A stretch of DNA of 54,440 nt from Deltaproteobacteria bacterium (GCA_029262315.1 JAJCZP010000116.1:1-54440); one strand, 5' to 3'; positions 26,713 to 35,587 are shown, numbered from the stretch's first letter. Notes: generated by a model not told the origin, from the letters alone. Numbers and translations: made by a program.

Positions 26713-28014
26713 TCAGCTTCGGAGCGGTCGTCGCTGCATCAGCTCGAATTCCGCGCCTCGGCTGACACGTGCGAGTGCAAGCTCCGGCGGTTCCGGGTGG
26801 GGAGTCGTTCCGGGATCGATGACGATGTCCCAGGCCAGGCGGGCGTCGTGCGGCGCGTTGAGAGGGTGGCAACGCGCGTGGGGATTGATTGCGCCCGCGA
26901 TGGCATCGAGCGCTCGATGCGGTGCCGTGCTCAGATCGGCAAGCCACGAGTAGGGGTCGCCTTCCTGAAGCGCCGGGCAATCACGAAGTGCGAAGCGCGC
27001 GGATCGGGGTCCGGTGATCTCGATGTGGCAATCGATGTACGTGCGTGGGTGGAAGTGCGGGTGGAGTTGAAAGACCTTTGCCACGGCGTCGATGCCGTCG
27101 CCCTCGATGGCGAGGGCTTTTCGGAGGCGGTGGGCGGCCAGCGCCGCGCTCCCTACCCATTGACGTCGCCCCAACTCGCGTGCCGCGTCGTCATCGCGTT
27201 GCTGGGCAATGTTGAGCATGTAGGCGCGTACGAGGAGGTGTGTCTGGACGGTGGCTTCCTGCAGCACCACGAGCAGCGCGCGGTGCGAGAGGTCTTCGAG
27301 TTGGAAGCCGGGATCGAACGTGCCCGCGTAGTCGCCCCAGCCGCCGGGCTCGGCATCGCTGTCGGGCACGGTGATCGGGATTGTCGCGAGCTTGGTTGCG
27401 TGCATCGCGGCGAGGTTCCTGTGCTGCTCGTACGGCGAGCCTTCCTCGTCGAGGAAGACTTTCCAGCGGCAGTGCGGGAAGCGCTCCGATGGGACGCGTG
27501 GAGGGCGATGGATGGGACGTACCTTCATGCGCGGGTTCGTCGCGGCGGCCGTGGCGTCGAAGGTTGGATCTTCGATGTCGTGACACATCCGCCGCACGTG
27601 CTTCTCGCCGTAGGGTTCGATGTCGAGCAACGCGCCGCAGTGGGCGAGCCAAAACTCGCCGTAGTCGGGGCGGTCAAGTCGGAATTGGAAGTCCATGAAC
27701 TGCGGCGGCGCGCCGATGTCGAGTTGCAGGCTTTTGAAGACCGTCGCGACGTCGTCGCCCTCGAAGCCCATGGCTCGTTGCATCCGCCGTGCGTAGATCG
27801 GGCTGGCGCTCATCCACTCGTCGATGGCGAATTGCAGGTACGCGTTGCCGCCGAATCGTTCCATGACGAGCGGTAGCCCGACTCGATCGACGAGGTGCCC
27901 GAGGAGGAGGTACTCGCGTCCGAGGCAGGCCAGCGCCGAGCGTGAGAAGTCCGCGAGCTCCGTGCTGGGATCGAATGCTTCACGATACGATGCGCGGAGT
28001 GTTGGACGTGGCAT
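26713..28014 (-). CDS. Conserved protein of unknown function beside the wax ester synthase gene
   Basis: Protein of 433 residues I cannot assign to a named family. No signal peptide or membrane segment is visible from the chosen ATG at 28014; the open frame continues 24 codons upstream but without a better ribosome site, and GAGGAT lies upstream of 28014. It is rich in His, Cys, Asp and Trp in well-spaced motifs (HCGALLDIEPYG, MCHDIEDPTFDATA, PHCRWKVFLDE, HFHPRTYIDCHIEI), which look like metal- or substrate-binding loops of an enzyme. It precedes the WS/DGAT and acyl-CoA ligase genes in the same orientation, 189 bp from WS/DGAT, so a role in lipid metabolism is plausible but unproven. Confidence 0.75.
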   Translation of the reverse strand: MPRPTLRASYREAFDPSTELADFSRSALACLGREYLLLGHLVDRVGLPLVMERFGGNAYLQFAIDEWMSASPIYARRMQRAMGFEGDDVATVFKSLQLDIGAPPQFMDFQFRLDRPDYGEFWLAHCGALLDIEPYGEKHVRRMCHDIEDPTFDATAAATNPRMKVRPIHRPPRVPSERFPHCRWKVFLDEEGSPYEQHRNLAAMHATKLATIPITVPDSDAEPGGWGDYAGTFDPGFQLEDLSHRALLVVLQEATVQTHLLVRAYMLNIAQQRDDDAARELGRRQWVGSAALAAHRLRKALAIEGDGIDAVAKVFQLHPHFHPRTYIDCHIEITGPRSARFALRDCPALQEGDPYSWLADLSTAPHRALDAIAGAINPHARCHPLNAPHDARLAWDIVIDPGTTPHPEPPELALARVSRGAEFELMQRRPLRS

Positions 28015-28094
28015 TTGGGGGCAGATCCTCGTGTGGCTGTCGTGGCGACAGAGTGGCAGGAACCCCCCGCGTTTGGAAGGCCGCACGTCGGCGT

Positions 28095-28132
28095 CGACGG
28101 CAGGGGCCGGGACGCCCCGGCCCCTGCCGTCG
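28095..28132 (-). terminator. 17-bp perfect hairpin, terminator of the lipoprotein gene
   Basis: Arms 28095-28111 and 28116-28132 are perfectly complementary (17 bp) around a 4-nt loop. On the minus strand the hairpin begins directly after the stop codon (28133-28135) of the lipoprotein gene and lies before the next minus-strand gene. There is no T-run, but this is the strongest stem seen in the window. Confidence 0.75.
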
Positions 28133-28789
28133 CTAGAACGAAATCACGTCGACTGGTTCCAGGCATCGCGGGTCGAGTGCCACGGCCAGCGATGCCGACT
28201 CCCCGTTTGTCGAGGTGCTGACGAAGTTTTCGTCGAGTCGTTCCAGAATCTCGATCGCTCGGGGGGCGTGGGTGCTCATGTGCACGACCGCGAACAAGTG
28301 ATCGACCGCGCAGAGCCGGCCCGCGAGGTTTTCGAGGGAAGTCACCGCTTGCCCGTTCTCGTCCGCAAGTGCTTGGTGCCGCAGTCCGTCGTAGGGGCCG
28401 AGGAGGAACACCGCGACGGGTGCGCACTTCTTGAGGATGCCATCCACGAACTTCGTCGATGCTTCGGTGACCTTTGCGAAGCCGGTCGCGCACTTCTCGG
28501 CGGCTTTGCCGAGATCGCCGTCGTACTTGGCTTGGTCGAGGACACCGTTCTCGAATGCGAGTTGCGCCTTGAGGCCCATCCGGACGCACTGCTCGAAGGT
28601 CTTGATCTGCGTGTTGGTGAATTTGGCGCCGGCCTTCTGGATCTCGTTTTGACACTTGAGCATGGCGCTGGCCTCTTTGTTGTCGAGGGGAGGGGACGGT
28701 GGGGTCGGTGGATCGAAGTAGCATCCGGTTGCGCCGGCGAAGGCGAGCGCGATCGCCACGGCAGTTTCTCTGGCTTTGAGTGTACGCAT
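28133..28789 (-). CDS. Predicted lipoprotein with four-Cys helical module
   Basis: Protein of 218 residues. The N-terminus is a lipoprotein signal (TAVAIALAFAGATGC) with the lipidated Cys at 23, followed by a Pro-rich spacer. Residues 46-122 are helical with cysteines at 46, 68, 100 and 122 (C-x21-C-x31-C-x21-C), and the first segment matches the tail of the secreted protease at 14074-16152 with identical spacing. Family unknown; it probably sits in the outer membrane facing the periplasm or cell surface. ATG at 28789 has AAGGAG 8 nt upstream; a longer frame exists but lacks the signal at its start. Divergent from the metal-efflux operon. Confidence 0.8.
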   Translation of the reverse strand: MRTLKARETAVAIALAFAGATGCYFDPPTPPSPPLDNKEASAMLKCQNEIQKAGAKFTNTQIKTFEQCVRMGLKAQLAFENGVLDQAKYDGDLGKAAEKCATGFAKVTEASTKFVDGILKKCAPVAVFLLGPYDGLRHQALADENGQAVTSLENLAGRLCAVDHLFAVVHMSTHAPRAIEILERLDENFVSTSTNGESASLAVALDPRCLEPVDVISF

Positions 28790-29096
28790 GGTCTGGCTCC
28801 TTGTCTTGGCGGGCCGTCCGTTGGGGCCGCCCACACTTTCATCCTGATAGTGGGCGGCTCGTTCCGTCCGCCGTGCTCAGGACGAAACGTAAGCGTTGAC
28901 ACGGTTAGGAGCGACGAGGTTTCGGTTAAGATGAGGGTAAGGATTGCGCGTTACTGGCGGAGTGGGAGGGCGGGTTCTCGACCCTGGCGGTGTGGCCCAT
29001 GGCGTTTCGGGCGGCTGCCCAGCACTTCGGGGCCCAAGCCTAGTCATCGCGGATCTTGGTCTCTCGAGGGTATGGGCGGGGCGAAGTATCGGTGTT
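28790..29096. other. Divergent regulatory region with two inverted repeats
   Basis: 307 bp between the lipoprotein gene and the metal-efflux operon, with no convincing gene. It holds a perfect 9-bp inverted repeat (28826-28834 and 28850-28858, 15-nt loop) and a second 9-bp repeat with one mismatch (28861-28869 and 28880-28888). A TTGACA hexamer occurs near 28895 but without a good -10 at normal spacing. Probably promoters for both directions, possibly with 5'-UTR hairpins. Confidence 0.4.
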
Positions 29097-29519
29097 ATGC
29101 TGACTGCTTCGATGCGCTCCGGACATCTCCATAGCGGTGCGGCGTGGTTGTGCCTCGCCGTCTACCTGTCGCTGAACGTTGGCGTCTCCGGGTTGGTGCT
29201 CTGCATCGGCAAAGAGGGGCACGTCGCCATCGAGTCTCGTTTCGCCGAGGATTGCTGTGATGACGAGCGTGGGGCGAGCGACACCCTCGGATTCGAGGCG
29301 TGCGACGACTGTGAGTGTACGGATGGGTCGTTGCTCCAGCCGGCGGCTGGGATGCGTCTAGCGGGATGGCTGGGTCTCTCGGGAACAGCGCAGCAGGCGC
29401 CGAGCACTGCCGATGCTCTCGTCGCGGATCCATCGTGTGTGAGGCGCGGAGCAGACGTGCGCCCTGCCTGTGTTTCACCGCCTCTTCGGGCACGTAGCAC
29501 CATCGTTCTCGTCGTTTGA
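29097..29519 (+). CDS. Small Cys-rich membrane-anchored/periplasmic protein, first gene of the efflux operon
   Basis: Protein of 140 residues. One hydrophobic segment (AAWLCLAVYLSLNVGVSGLVL) serves as signal or anchor, followed by an acidic, Cys-rich region (CIGKEGHVAIE...DCCDDE...CDDCEC) that looks metal-binding. No named family. The start is ATG 29097 or ATG 29112. It lies 95 bp before the TolC-like gene of the czc-type operon, with the same orientation; similar small proteins with a GxxGHVAIE segment head efflux operons elsewhere, as I recall. A periplasmic metal-sensing or chaperone role is inference. Confidence 0.65.
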   Translation: MLTASMRSGHLHSGAAWLCLAVYLSLNVGVSGLVLCIGKEGHVAIESRFAEDCCDDERGASDTLGFEACDDCECTDGSLLQPAAGMRLAGWLGLSGTAQQAPSTADALVADPSCVRRGADVRPACVSPPLRARSTIVLVV

Positions 29520-29614
29520 ATCTCTCTCTTCGCGTATCCGGCTGATGCCGGTTGGAGTGCTCGCTTCGCTGAGCCTCCGCATCAACGTCTCGAGGAGATT
29601 CTGGAGGACGATCT

Positions 29615-30979
29615 ATGAATACGTGCATTCGTAAGCGGCCGTCGGCCTTCGACGGTCGTCTCTACGGCGTGACGGTGCTGATGGCTGTATTGGTGCTGTT
29701 GCCAGATCCGGGGCGCACCGAAGGGCCGATGCTAGAAGCACCCGCGGCCTGCGCGACAGCTGCACCGATGGCGTCGGTTCGTGCCGAGGCCCCCCTCGCC
29801 TTGCGCGATGCTGTTGCCGCGGCGCTCATCGCGAATCCTGATCTCGCCGTCGTCGCGTGCGAGATTCGCGTCGCCGAGGCGCGAATGATCCAGCCTGGGC
29901 TGTTCACGAATCCCCAGTTGCGCGTCGAGGTCGAGAACGTAGCGGGGTCCGGTGACCGTCGAGATGACGAGCAGGCCGAGACGACGGTTCTCATCTCACA
30001 GCTGTTCCAGCTCGGAGGCAAGCGCGCACGTCGGCTCCGCGCGGCGGGCTTGGCGCGTGATATGGTCCTTTGGGACTACGAAGCGCGTCGCCTTTCCGTC
30101 GTCAGCGCGACGGTCAAAGCTTTTCTGTCCACCCTTGCTGCGCAGGAGCGCGTCGTCCTCGCGGATGCTCGTATGAAACTCGCAGCGAAGACCCTGTCCA
30201 GGGTGCAGGCGCAGGTCGACGCTGGGGCTGCTCCGACGGCCGACGTCGCGCGTGCCCGCGTTGCGGCGGGCCGCGCGCGAGTACAGCAGCAGCGTGCGAC
30301 ACGCGGACTGGGTGTGGCGCGGGGAGTCCTGGCGTCGGCATGGGGAAGTCAGAAACCTGCTTTTTCACGCGTGGAGGGCTCATTGCGGTCAGCGCTTGCG
30401 CCCATTGGGGAGGACAGTGCGTCATCGGTCGTGCGCAATCCGGACGTGGCCCGATGGGAAACCGAGGAGACGCGTCAGGCTGCCGCGCTCGCGCTCGCCG
30501 AGTCGCGACGTATTCCCAACGTGACCGTCGGCGCCGGTGGTCGCTATTTCAGCAACAACGGCGACGGTGCGGTCGTCGTGGAGCTTTCCATTCCCTTGCC
30601 CGTGTTCGATCGGGGTCAAGGTGCTGCGGAGGTGGCGCGCCACGGGATCGTGCGCGTCGGCGCCGAGCGGCGGGCGAGTGCGCGTCGAGCCGCGGCCGCC
30701 CTTGGGATCGCGAGGCAGCGCATGGAAGCCGCGCGCAATGAGGCGGCGCTTCTCCGCCAGGAGGTGCTCCCTGAGGCACGCCACGCGGTGGTTGCCGCGG
30801 AAGCGGCGCTTGGGCGGGGACTGATCCATTTCACCGATCTTCTCGCCGCGGAGGTCGCCGAACTAGAGCTCCGCCAGGACGAGATCGCTGCTCTCGAGTC
30901 GGCGTCCATCGCCGCCGTGGACATCGCGCGATTGACCGGAACGTCGTTGACGATCTTCGGCGAAGGAGAAGGCGAATGA
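29615..30979 (+). CDS. CzcC/TolC-family outer-membrane efflux protein
   Basis: Protein of 454 residues with signal peptide (VTVLMAVLVLLPDPGRTEG), then the duplicated TolC-type helix pattern: LALRDAVAAALIANPDL at the start of the first repeat, FTNPQLRVEVENV, and long amphipathic helices around residues 130-230 and 330-420. This is the outer-membrane channel of a tripartite heavy-metal efflux pump. GGAGG precedes the ATG by 9 nt. Its stop overlaps the next start (ATGA), giving strict coupling to the membrane fusion protein. Confidence 0.92.
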   Translation: MNTCIRKRPSAFDGRLYGVTVLMAVLVLLPDPGRTEGPMLEAPAACATAAPMASVRAEAPLALRDAVAAALIANPDLAVVACEIRVAEARMIQPGLFTNPQLRVEVENVAGSGDRRDDEQAETTVLISQLFQLGGKRARRLRAAGLARDMVLWDYEARRLSVVSATVKAFLSTLAAQERVVLADARMKLAAKTLSRVQAQVDAGAAPTADVARARVAAGRARVQQQRATRGLGVARGVLASAWGSQKPAFSRVEGSLRSALAPIGEDSASSVVRNPDVARWETEETRQAAALALAESRRIPNVTVGAGGRYFSNNGDGAVVVELSIPLPVFDRGQGAAEVARHGIVRVGAERRASARRAAAALGIARQRMEAARNEAALLRQEVLPEARHAVVAAEAALGRGLIHFTDLLAAEVAELELRQDEIAALESASIAAVDIARLTGTSLTIFGEGEGE

Positions 30980-32052
30980 GGAGTCGGATGAGGCGGATCG
31001 CCCGCGGTGCGAGTCTAGTGGGAATGGCGCTGCTCGTGTCGTTGATGCTGACGGACTCGGGGCATTGCGAGGACGGACACCGGCACGGCGACGCGGCGCA
31101 GAAGCACGACGGCGAGGCGCATGGGGGCGACGAGGATGCGCACGGGCACGACGGCGAGGCGCACGAGCGGGACGGGGATGCGCACGAGCACGACGGGGAT
31201 GCGCATCAGGATGGCGGCGATGCCCATGGGCATGATGAGCACGACGATCATGCGTTCTCTGTCGCCGTGTTCGAGCGTCATGGCGTTCGCCTCGCAACGG
31301 CTCGATCGGGCGAGGTTGACGTTGGCGTCGATCTGCCAGGCGAGGTTCGACCGAACGGCGACCGCATTGCTCATTTGGCGCCGCGTTTTCCTGGTGTGGT
31401 CCGCGAGGTGCGTGCCCACGTCGGCGATACGGTTGCCGACGGCGAGGTGCTTGCGGTGATCGAAGGAGACAACCTGGTCTCGTATCAGCTCCGTGCGCGC
31501 TTCGGAGGGACGGTCATCGACAAGCACATCACCCCTGGCGAGGCGGTGTCCCGGGAGCGTCCCGCCTTCATCGTCGTGGACCTGGCAACGGTGTGGGTCG
31601 ACATCGCCGTCTATCAGAGCGTCCTGCCGCGCTTGCGGGTTCAGCAGCTGGTCGTCATCGCGGCGGGCTCGGACGGGCCGCACGCCGAGGGGGCGATCTC
31701 GTACCTTTCGCCGGTCGTCGACCAGACGACTCGTACGGCGACCGCACGTGTAGTCCTGCCGAATACCGACGGACTTTGGCGCCCAGGGTTGTTCGTCACC
31801 GCGACGATCTTCGAGCCGGTGTACGCTGCGGTGGTGGTGCCGCGGCGAGCGCTGCACACCATCGAGGGGAAGGCTGTGATCTTCGTGGTCGCGGACGACA
31901 CGTTCGTACCGCGCCAGGTCAGCGTCGGCGCCACTGGCCGGTCCATGGTCGAGATCTCTGACGGGCTCGAGGAGGGCGAGCGCTTTGCGGACGAGGGCTC
32001 GTTTCTCGTCAAAGCCGATCTGTCCAAGGGCGAGATCGCCCACCATCACTAG
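30976..32052 (+). CDS. CzcB-type periplasmic adaptor with His/Asp heptad repeats
   Basis: Protein of 358 residues. Signal peptide (GMALLVSLMLTDSGHC), then a region of ~50 residues built of seven 7-residue units rich in His, Asp and Gly (see the repeat entry), then the HlyD-type membrane-fusion core: lipoyl-like LAPRFPGVVREVRAHVGDTV, hairpin and beta-barrel domains, ending KADLSKGEIAHHH. It bridges the RND pump and the outer-membrane channel in the periplasm. The His-rich stretch probably collects divalent metal for transport, as His-rich segments do in CzcB-like and ZIP-type proteins. Starts within the stop of the upstream gene (4-bp overlap), 11 bp before the pump gene. Confidence 0.92.
   Translation: MRSRMRRIARGASLVGMALLVSLMLTDSGHCEDGHRHGDAAQKHDGEAHGGDEDAHGHDGEAHERDGDAHEHDGDAHQDGGDAHGHDEHDDHAFSVAVFERHGVRLATARSGEVDVGVDLPGEVRPNGDRIAHLAPRFPGVVREVRAHVGDTVADGEVLAVIEGDNLVSYQLRARFGGTVIDKHITPGEAVSRERPAFIVVDLATVWVDIAVYQSVLPRLRVQQLVVIAAGSDGPHAEGAISYLSPVVDQTTRTATARVVLPNTDGLWRPGLFVTATIFEPVYAAVVVPRRALHTIEGKAVIFVVADDTFVPRQVSVGATGRSMVEISDGLEEGERFADEGSFLVKADLSKGEIAHHH
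31105..31251 (+). repeat. Seven tandem 21-bp units encoding His/Asp-rich heptads
   Basis: In-frame tandem units of 21 bp encode HDGEAHG, GDEDAHG, HDGEAHE, RDGDAHE, HDGDAHQ, DGGDAHG and a diverged HDEHDDH. The core D-G-(E/D)-A-H recurs. The DNA of neighbouring units is also similar, so copy number may vary by slippage or recombination. Confidence 0.85.
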
Positions 32053-32063
32053 GACTCCTCGTC

Positions 32064-35000
32064 ATGCTCGAGCGCATTCTCCGCTTCTCGATCGATCATC
32101 GCGGCCCCGTCGTCGTTGCGGTTGCCGTGGCAGCCCTGGTCGGTCTGCAATCGTTACTTCGACTCCCGATCGACGCGGTGCCCGACGTGACCAACCGCCA
32201 GGTGCAGATCACCGCGCTGGCGCCGTCACTGTCGCCCATCGAAGTCGAGCGTCAGGTGACCTTCGTCATCGAGACGGCGCTCGCCGGCATTCCCGGCCTC
32301 GAGTACACACGATCGTTCTCGCGGAACGGTTTCGCGCAGCTCACCGCGATTTTTCACGACGACGTCGATGTCTATTTCGCCCGTCAGCAGGTCGGTGAGC
32401 GGCTGGATGACTTGCGCTCGCGCCTCCCGGCCGAGAGCGAGACGGTGCTCGGTCCCATCTCGACGGGTCTCGGCGAAATCTACATGTGGACGATCGAGTA
32501 CGCGCACCCGGACGGCCGTGGCGCTCCGGTGGCCGAGGGGGAGCCTGGGTGGCAGGCCGATGGCGCGTACCTGACACCGGAGGGTAGGCTCCTTGGCACG
32601 CCGCTCGCGCGCGCGGCCTATCTCCGGACGCTTCAGGATTGGCTCATCACGCCACAGATCAAGACCGTGGATGGCGTGGCTGGCGTCGACACCATCGGCG
32701 GCTATGTGAAGCAGTACCATGTCGAGCCCGATCCGCAGGCGCTCGCGTCCTTCGGCCTCACGTTCCACGAGCTGATCGTGGCGCTCGAGCGCAACAACTT
32801 GAATACCGGCGCGGGCTACATCGAATACAATGGCGAGGCATACGTCGTCCGCGCGACGGGGCGGCTCACGGATCCGGCCGAGTTGGGCACGATCGTCGTG
32901 GCCGAGCGTCAAGGTGTCCCCATTCGGGTTTCCGATCTCGCCGAGGTCGGGATCGGGCGCGAGCTACGCACCGGCAGTGCCTCACAGCACGGTGAGGAAG
33001 TGGTCGTGGGCACCGCGTTGATGCTGCTCGGTGCGAATAGTCGGACGGTGTCCGCCGCGGTGGATGCTCGGATGACAGAGGTGCGCGCGACCCTGCCGCC
33101 CGGGATTCGTGCCAATACCGTGCTCAATCGCATGACGCTCGTCGATGCGACCATTCGGACCGTCGAGCGCAATCTCGTCGAGGGTGCGCTGTTGGTCGTG
33201 GTGGCGCTGTTTCTCATGCTCGGGAACATCCGAGCCGCTGTGATCACCGCGCTGGCCATTCCACTGTCGATGCTACTGGCCGCGATCGGCATGGTGCAGA
33301 CGCGCACGAGCGGAAACCTCATGAGCTTGGGGGCGCTCGATTTTGGACTCATCGTCGACGGCGCGGTCATCGTCGTCGAGAATTGCGTGCGCCGGCTGGC
33401 GGAGCGTCAGCGCGAGCTCGGTCGCGTGTTGACCCGCCGCGAGCGCTGCGACGTTGTCTTCGAGGCCAGCAAGCAGGTGCGGAGTGCGACGGCGTTCGGC
33501 GAGGCGATCATCATCACCGTGTACGTGCCCATCCTCGCCTTGACGGGTATCGAGGGGAAGATGTTCCAGCCGATGGCGCTGACGGTAATCTTCGCGCTGA
33601 CGGCCGCGTTCGTCCTGTCGTTGACCTTCGTGCCGGCGATGGTCGCGCTCGGGGTCACCGGTCGTGTGCGCGAACGCGAGAACATCGTCCTGCGGTGGGC
33701 GCAAGAAGCCTATGCTCCAGCGCTTCGGTGGGCACTGCGGTGGCGATCGGCAGTCGTGCTCGTCGCGGCGAGCCTGTTCGGCGGGTCGTTGCTGCTCTTT
33801 CAGACTCTTGGGCAGGAGTTCGCGCCGGTGCTCAGCGAACTCGATATCCTGGTGCACGCGTTCCGGATTCCGAGCACGAGCTTGACCCAGGCGACGGCGA
33901 TGCAGGGGGTCTTGGAACGACGGATCGAGCAGGTGCCCGAAGTGGCATTCGTATTCTCTCGCACGGGGACGTCCGAGGTCTCTGGCGATATGCCGCCCTA
34001 TGTGTCGGACACCGTCGTCATCCTACGTCCACGGGACGAGTGGCCGGACCCGAGCTTGACCAAGGCCGATATTCAGGCGCGCCTCGAGCAGGATCTTCAC
34101 GAGGTTCCGGGCAACGCCTACGAGTTCACGCAACCGATCCAGATGCGTTTCAACGAGCTGCTCGCCGGGGTACGCGCGGACGTCGCCATCAAAGTGTTTG
34201 GCGAGGAGTTCGAAGCCATGCTGCCGGTCGCCGAGCAGATCGCGAGTATCCTGCGGGAGGTGCCAGGCGCCGCTGACACCAGTATGGAGCAGGTGACGGG
34301 TGCCCCCGTGCTCAGCATCGAAGTCGATCGTGGGGCGGCGGCGCGGTACGCCCTCGCCGTGGCTGATGTGCACGAGGTCGTACAGATCGCTGTCGGTGGG
34401 CGGACGACCGGACAAATCTTCGAGGGGGACCGTCGCTTCGATGTCGTCGTGCGCCTCGGCGAGCGCTTTCGCGGTGATCCAGCCACGTTCGACAGTCTGC
34501 CGATTCCCTTGCCGCATGCGCACCAAGCCGCAACGCGGGTGACGCTCGGCGGCGACGATATTCAACGCGCTGAGTTGCGGTCCCTGCCGCTCTCGGCCGT
34601 GGCACGCGTGACAATCACCGAGGATCGAAACCAGATCAGCCGCGAGAACGGCAAGCGGCGCATCGTCGTTCAGACCAATGTTCGTGGTCGCGATCTCGGG
34701 TCGTTCGTGGACGAGGTTCGTGCCCGTGTCGACGCCGAGATCGCGCTTCCCGCGGGCACCTGGCTGACCTGGGGCGGGCAGTACGAGAATCTCGTCCGCG
34801 CGCGCGCGCGACTCGCCGTGGTCGTGCCCATATGCTTCGTCGTGATTCTGGCCCTGCTCTACAGCACGTTCGGGTCGCTGCGGCCGGCGGTCATGGTGTT
34901 CACAGGAGTGCCGCTGGCGCTGACCGGCGGGATCGTCAGCCTCTGGTTGCGGGGCATGCCGTTCTCTATTTCAGCCGCCGTCGGATTCATCGCTCTATCG

Positions 35001-35309
35001 GGTGTTGCCGTGCTGAACGGACTCGTCATGATCACGTTCATCAATGAGCTTCGTGCCGACGGCCTCCCCGCTCGGGAGGCCGTCGTGCGCGGCGCGGTGG
35101 TCCGGCTCCGGCCGGTCTTGATGACGGCGTTGGTTGCGTCGCTGGGTTTCGTGCCGATGGCACTTGCGACCGGCACGGGCGCCGAGGTGCAGCGCCCACT
35201 CGCCACAGTGGTGATCGGTGGGCTGATCACCAGCACGGTTCTGACGCTCTTCGTCCTGCCGGTGCTGTACGATCTCTTCGCCGGTCGCGTCGAGGAAAGC
35301 GCGTCGTAG
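32064..35309 (+). CDS. CzcA-type heavy-metal efflux RND pump (HME family)
   Basis: Protein of 1081 residues with the full HME-RND architecture: N-terminal TM helix, the LPIDAVPDVTNRQVQI signature, two large periplasmic loops and two sets of TM helices. TM4 reads DFGLIVDGAVIVVEN (~residue 425); the D-F-G-x3-D-G-A form is that of Zn/Co/Cd/Ni exporters (HME1-type) rather than the Cu/Ag type. It drives proton-coupled export of divalent cations from cytoplasm or periplasm through the adaptor and channel encoded just upstream. Motif-based metal choice is likely but not certain. Ends 11 bp before a convergent gene. Confidence 0.95.
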   Translation: MLERILRFSIDHRGPVVVAVAVAALVGLQSLLRLPIDAVPDVTNRQVQITALAPSLSPIEVERQVTFVIETALAGIPGLEYTRSFSRNGFAQLTAIFHDDVDVYFARQQVGERLDDLRSRLPAESETVLGPISTGLGEIYMWTIEYAHPDGRGAPVAEGEPGWQADGAYLTPEGRLLGTPLARAAYLRTLQDWLITPQIKTVDGVAGVDTIGGYVKQYHVEPDPQALASFGLTFHELIVALERNNLNTGAGYIEYNGEAYVVRATGRLTDPAELGTIVVAERQGVPIRVSDLAEVGIGRELRTGSASQHGEEVVVGTALMLLGANSRTVSAAVDARMTEVRATLPPGIRANTVLNRMTLVDATIRTVERNLVEGALLVVVALFLMLGNIRAAVITALAIPLSMLLAAIGMVQTRTSGNLMSLGALDFGLIVDGAVIVVENCVRRLAERQRELGRVLTRRERCDVVFEASKQVRSATAFGEAIIITVYVPILALTGIEGKMFQPMALTVIFALTAAFVLSLTFVPAMVALGVTGRVRERENIVLRWAQEAYAPALRWALRWRSAVVLVAASLFGGSLLLFQTLGQEFAPVLSELDILVHAFRIPSTSLTQATAMQGVLERRIEQVPEVAFVFSRTGTSEVSGDMPPYVSDTVVILRPRDEWPDPSLTKADIQARLEQDLHEVPGNAYEFTQPIQMRFNELLAGVRADVAIKVFGEEFEAMLPVAEQIASILREVPGAADTSMEQVTGAPVLSIEVDRGAAARYALAVADVHEVVQIAVGGRTTGQIFEGDRRFDVVVRLGERFRGDPATFDSLPIPLPHAHQAATRVTLGGDDIQRAELRSLPLSAVARVTITEDRNQISRENGKRRIVVQTNVRGRDLGSFVDEVRARVDAEIALPAGTWLTWGGQYENLVRARARLAVVVPICFVVILALLYSTFGSLRPAVMVFTGVPLALTGGIVSLWLRGMPFSISAAVGFIALSGVAVLNGLVMITFINELRADGLPAREAVVRGAVVRLRPVLMTALVASLGFVPMALATGTGAEVQRPLATVVIGGLITSTVLTLFVLPVLYDLFAGRVEESAS

Positions 35310-35320
35310 CGCGAGCCGGG

Positions 35321-35587
35321 CTACGCAGGAAGCAGGTCGGCGGTGATCTCTCCCACTCGGTCGTTGATCCGGCGGATCAGACCGTAAATCGCTGTAATCG
35401 AACGATCCTGCACCGCGCGCACTTCTTTGATCGGCCGCTCGAGTGGCTCGATCGTGCCGATGACGTCGAGTGGCGCGTCGGCGATCGAGCGATGGATCTC
35501 CTCGACGGCGGTCGTTACATCGTTGATCGTGGCGTGGATGCTTGCGGCGATGTCTTTTGGGCCCTTTGGGCTGTGCTCGTTGCTCAT
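35321..35587 (-). CDS. Small helical protein of unknown function
   Basis: Protein of 88 residues, predicted mostly helical with a charged, coiled-coil-like pattern (IHATINDVTTAVEEIHRSIAD, then RPIKEVRAVQDRSITAIYGLIRRI). No signal peptide, no named family. AAGGAG lies 8 nt before ATG 35587, which fixes the start; the longer frame upstream overlaps the hydrolase. It follows the alpha/beta hydrolase by 31 bp. Could be phasin-like, but that is only a resemblance in composition. Confidence 0.7.
   Translation of the reverse strand: MSNEHSPKGPKDIAASIHATINDVTTAVEEIHRSIADAPLDVIGTIEPLERPIKEVRAVQDRSITAIYGLIRRINDRVGEITADLLPA

Noticed and set aside
26029..27876. Open frame of about 600 codons on the plus strand across the WS/DGAT start
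   Set aside because: Spans two opposing, well-supported genes and their gap; no recognisable domain.
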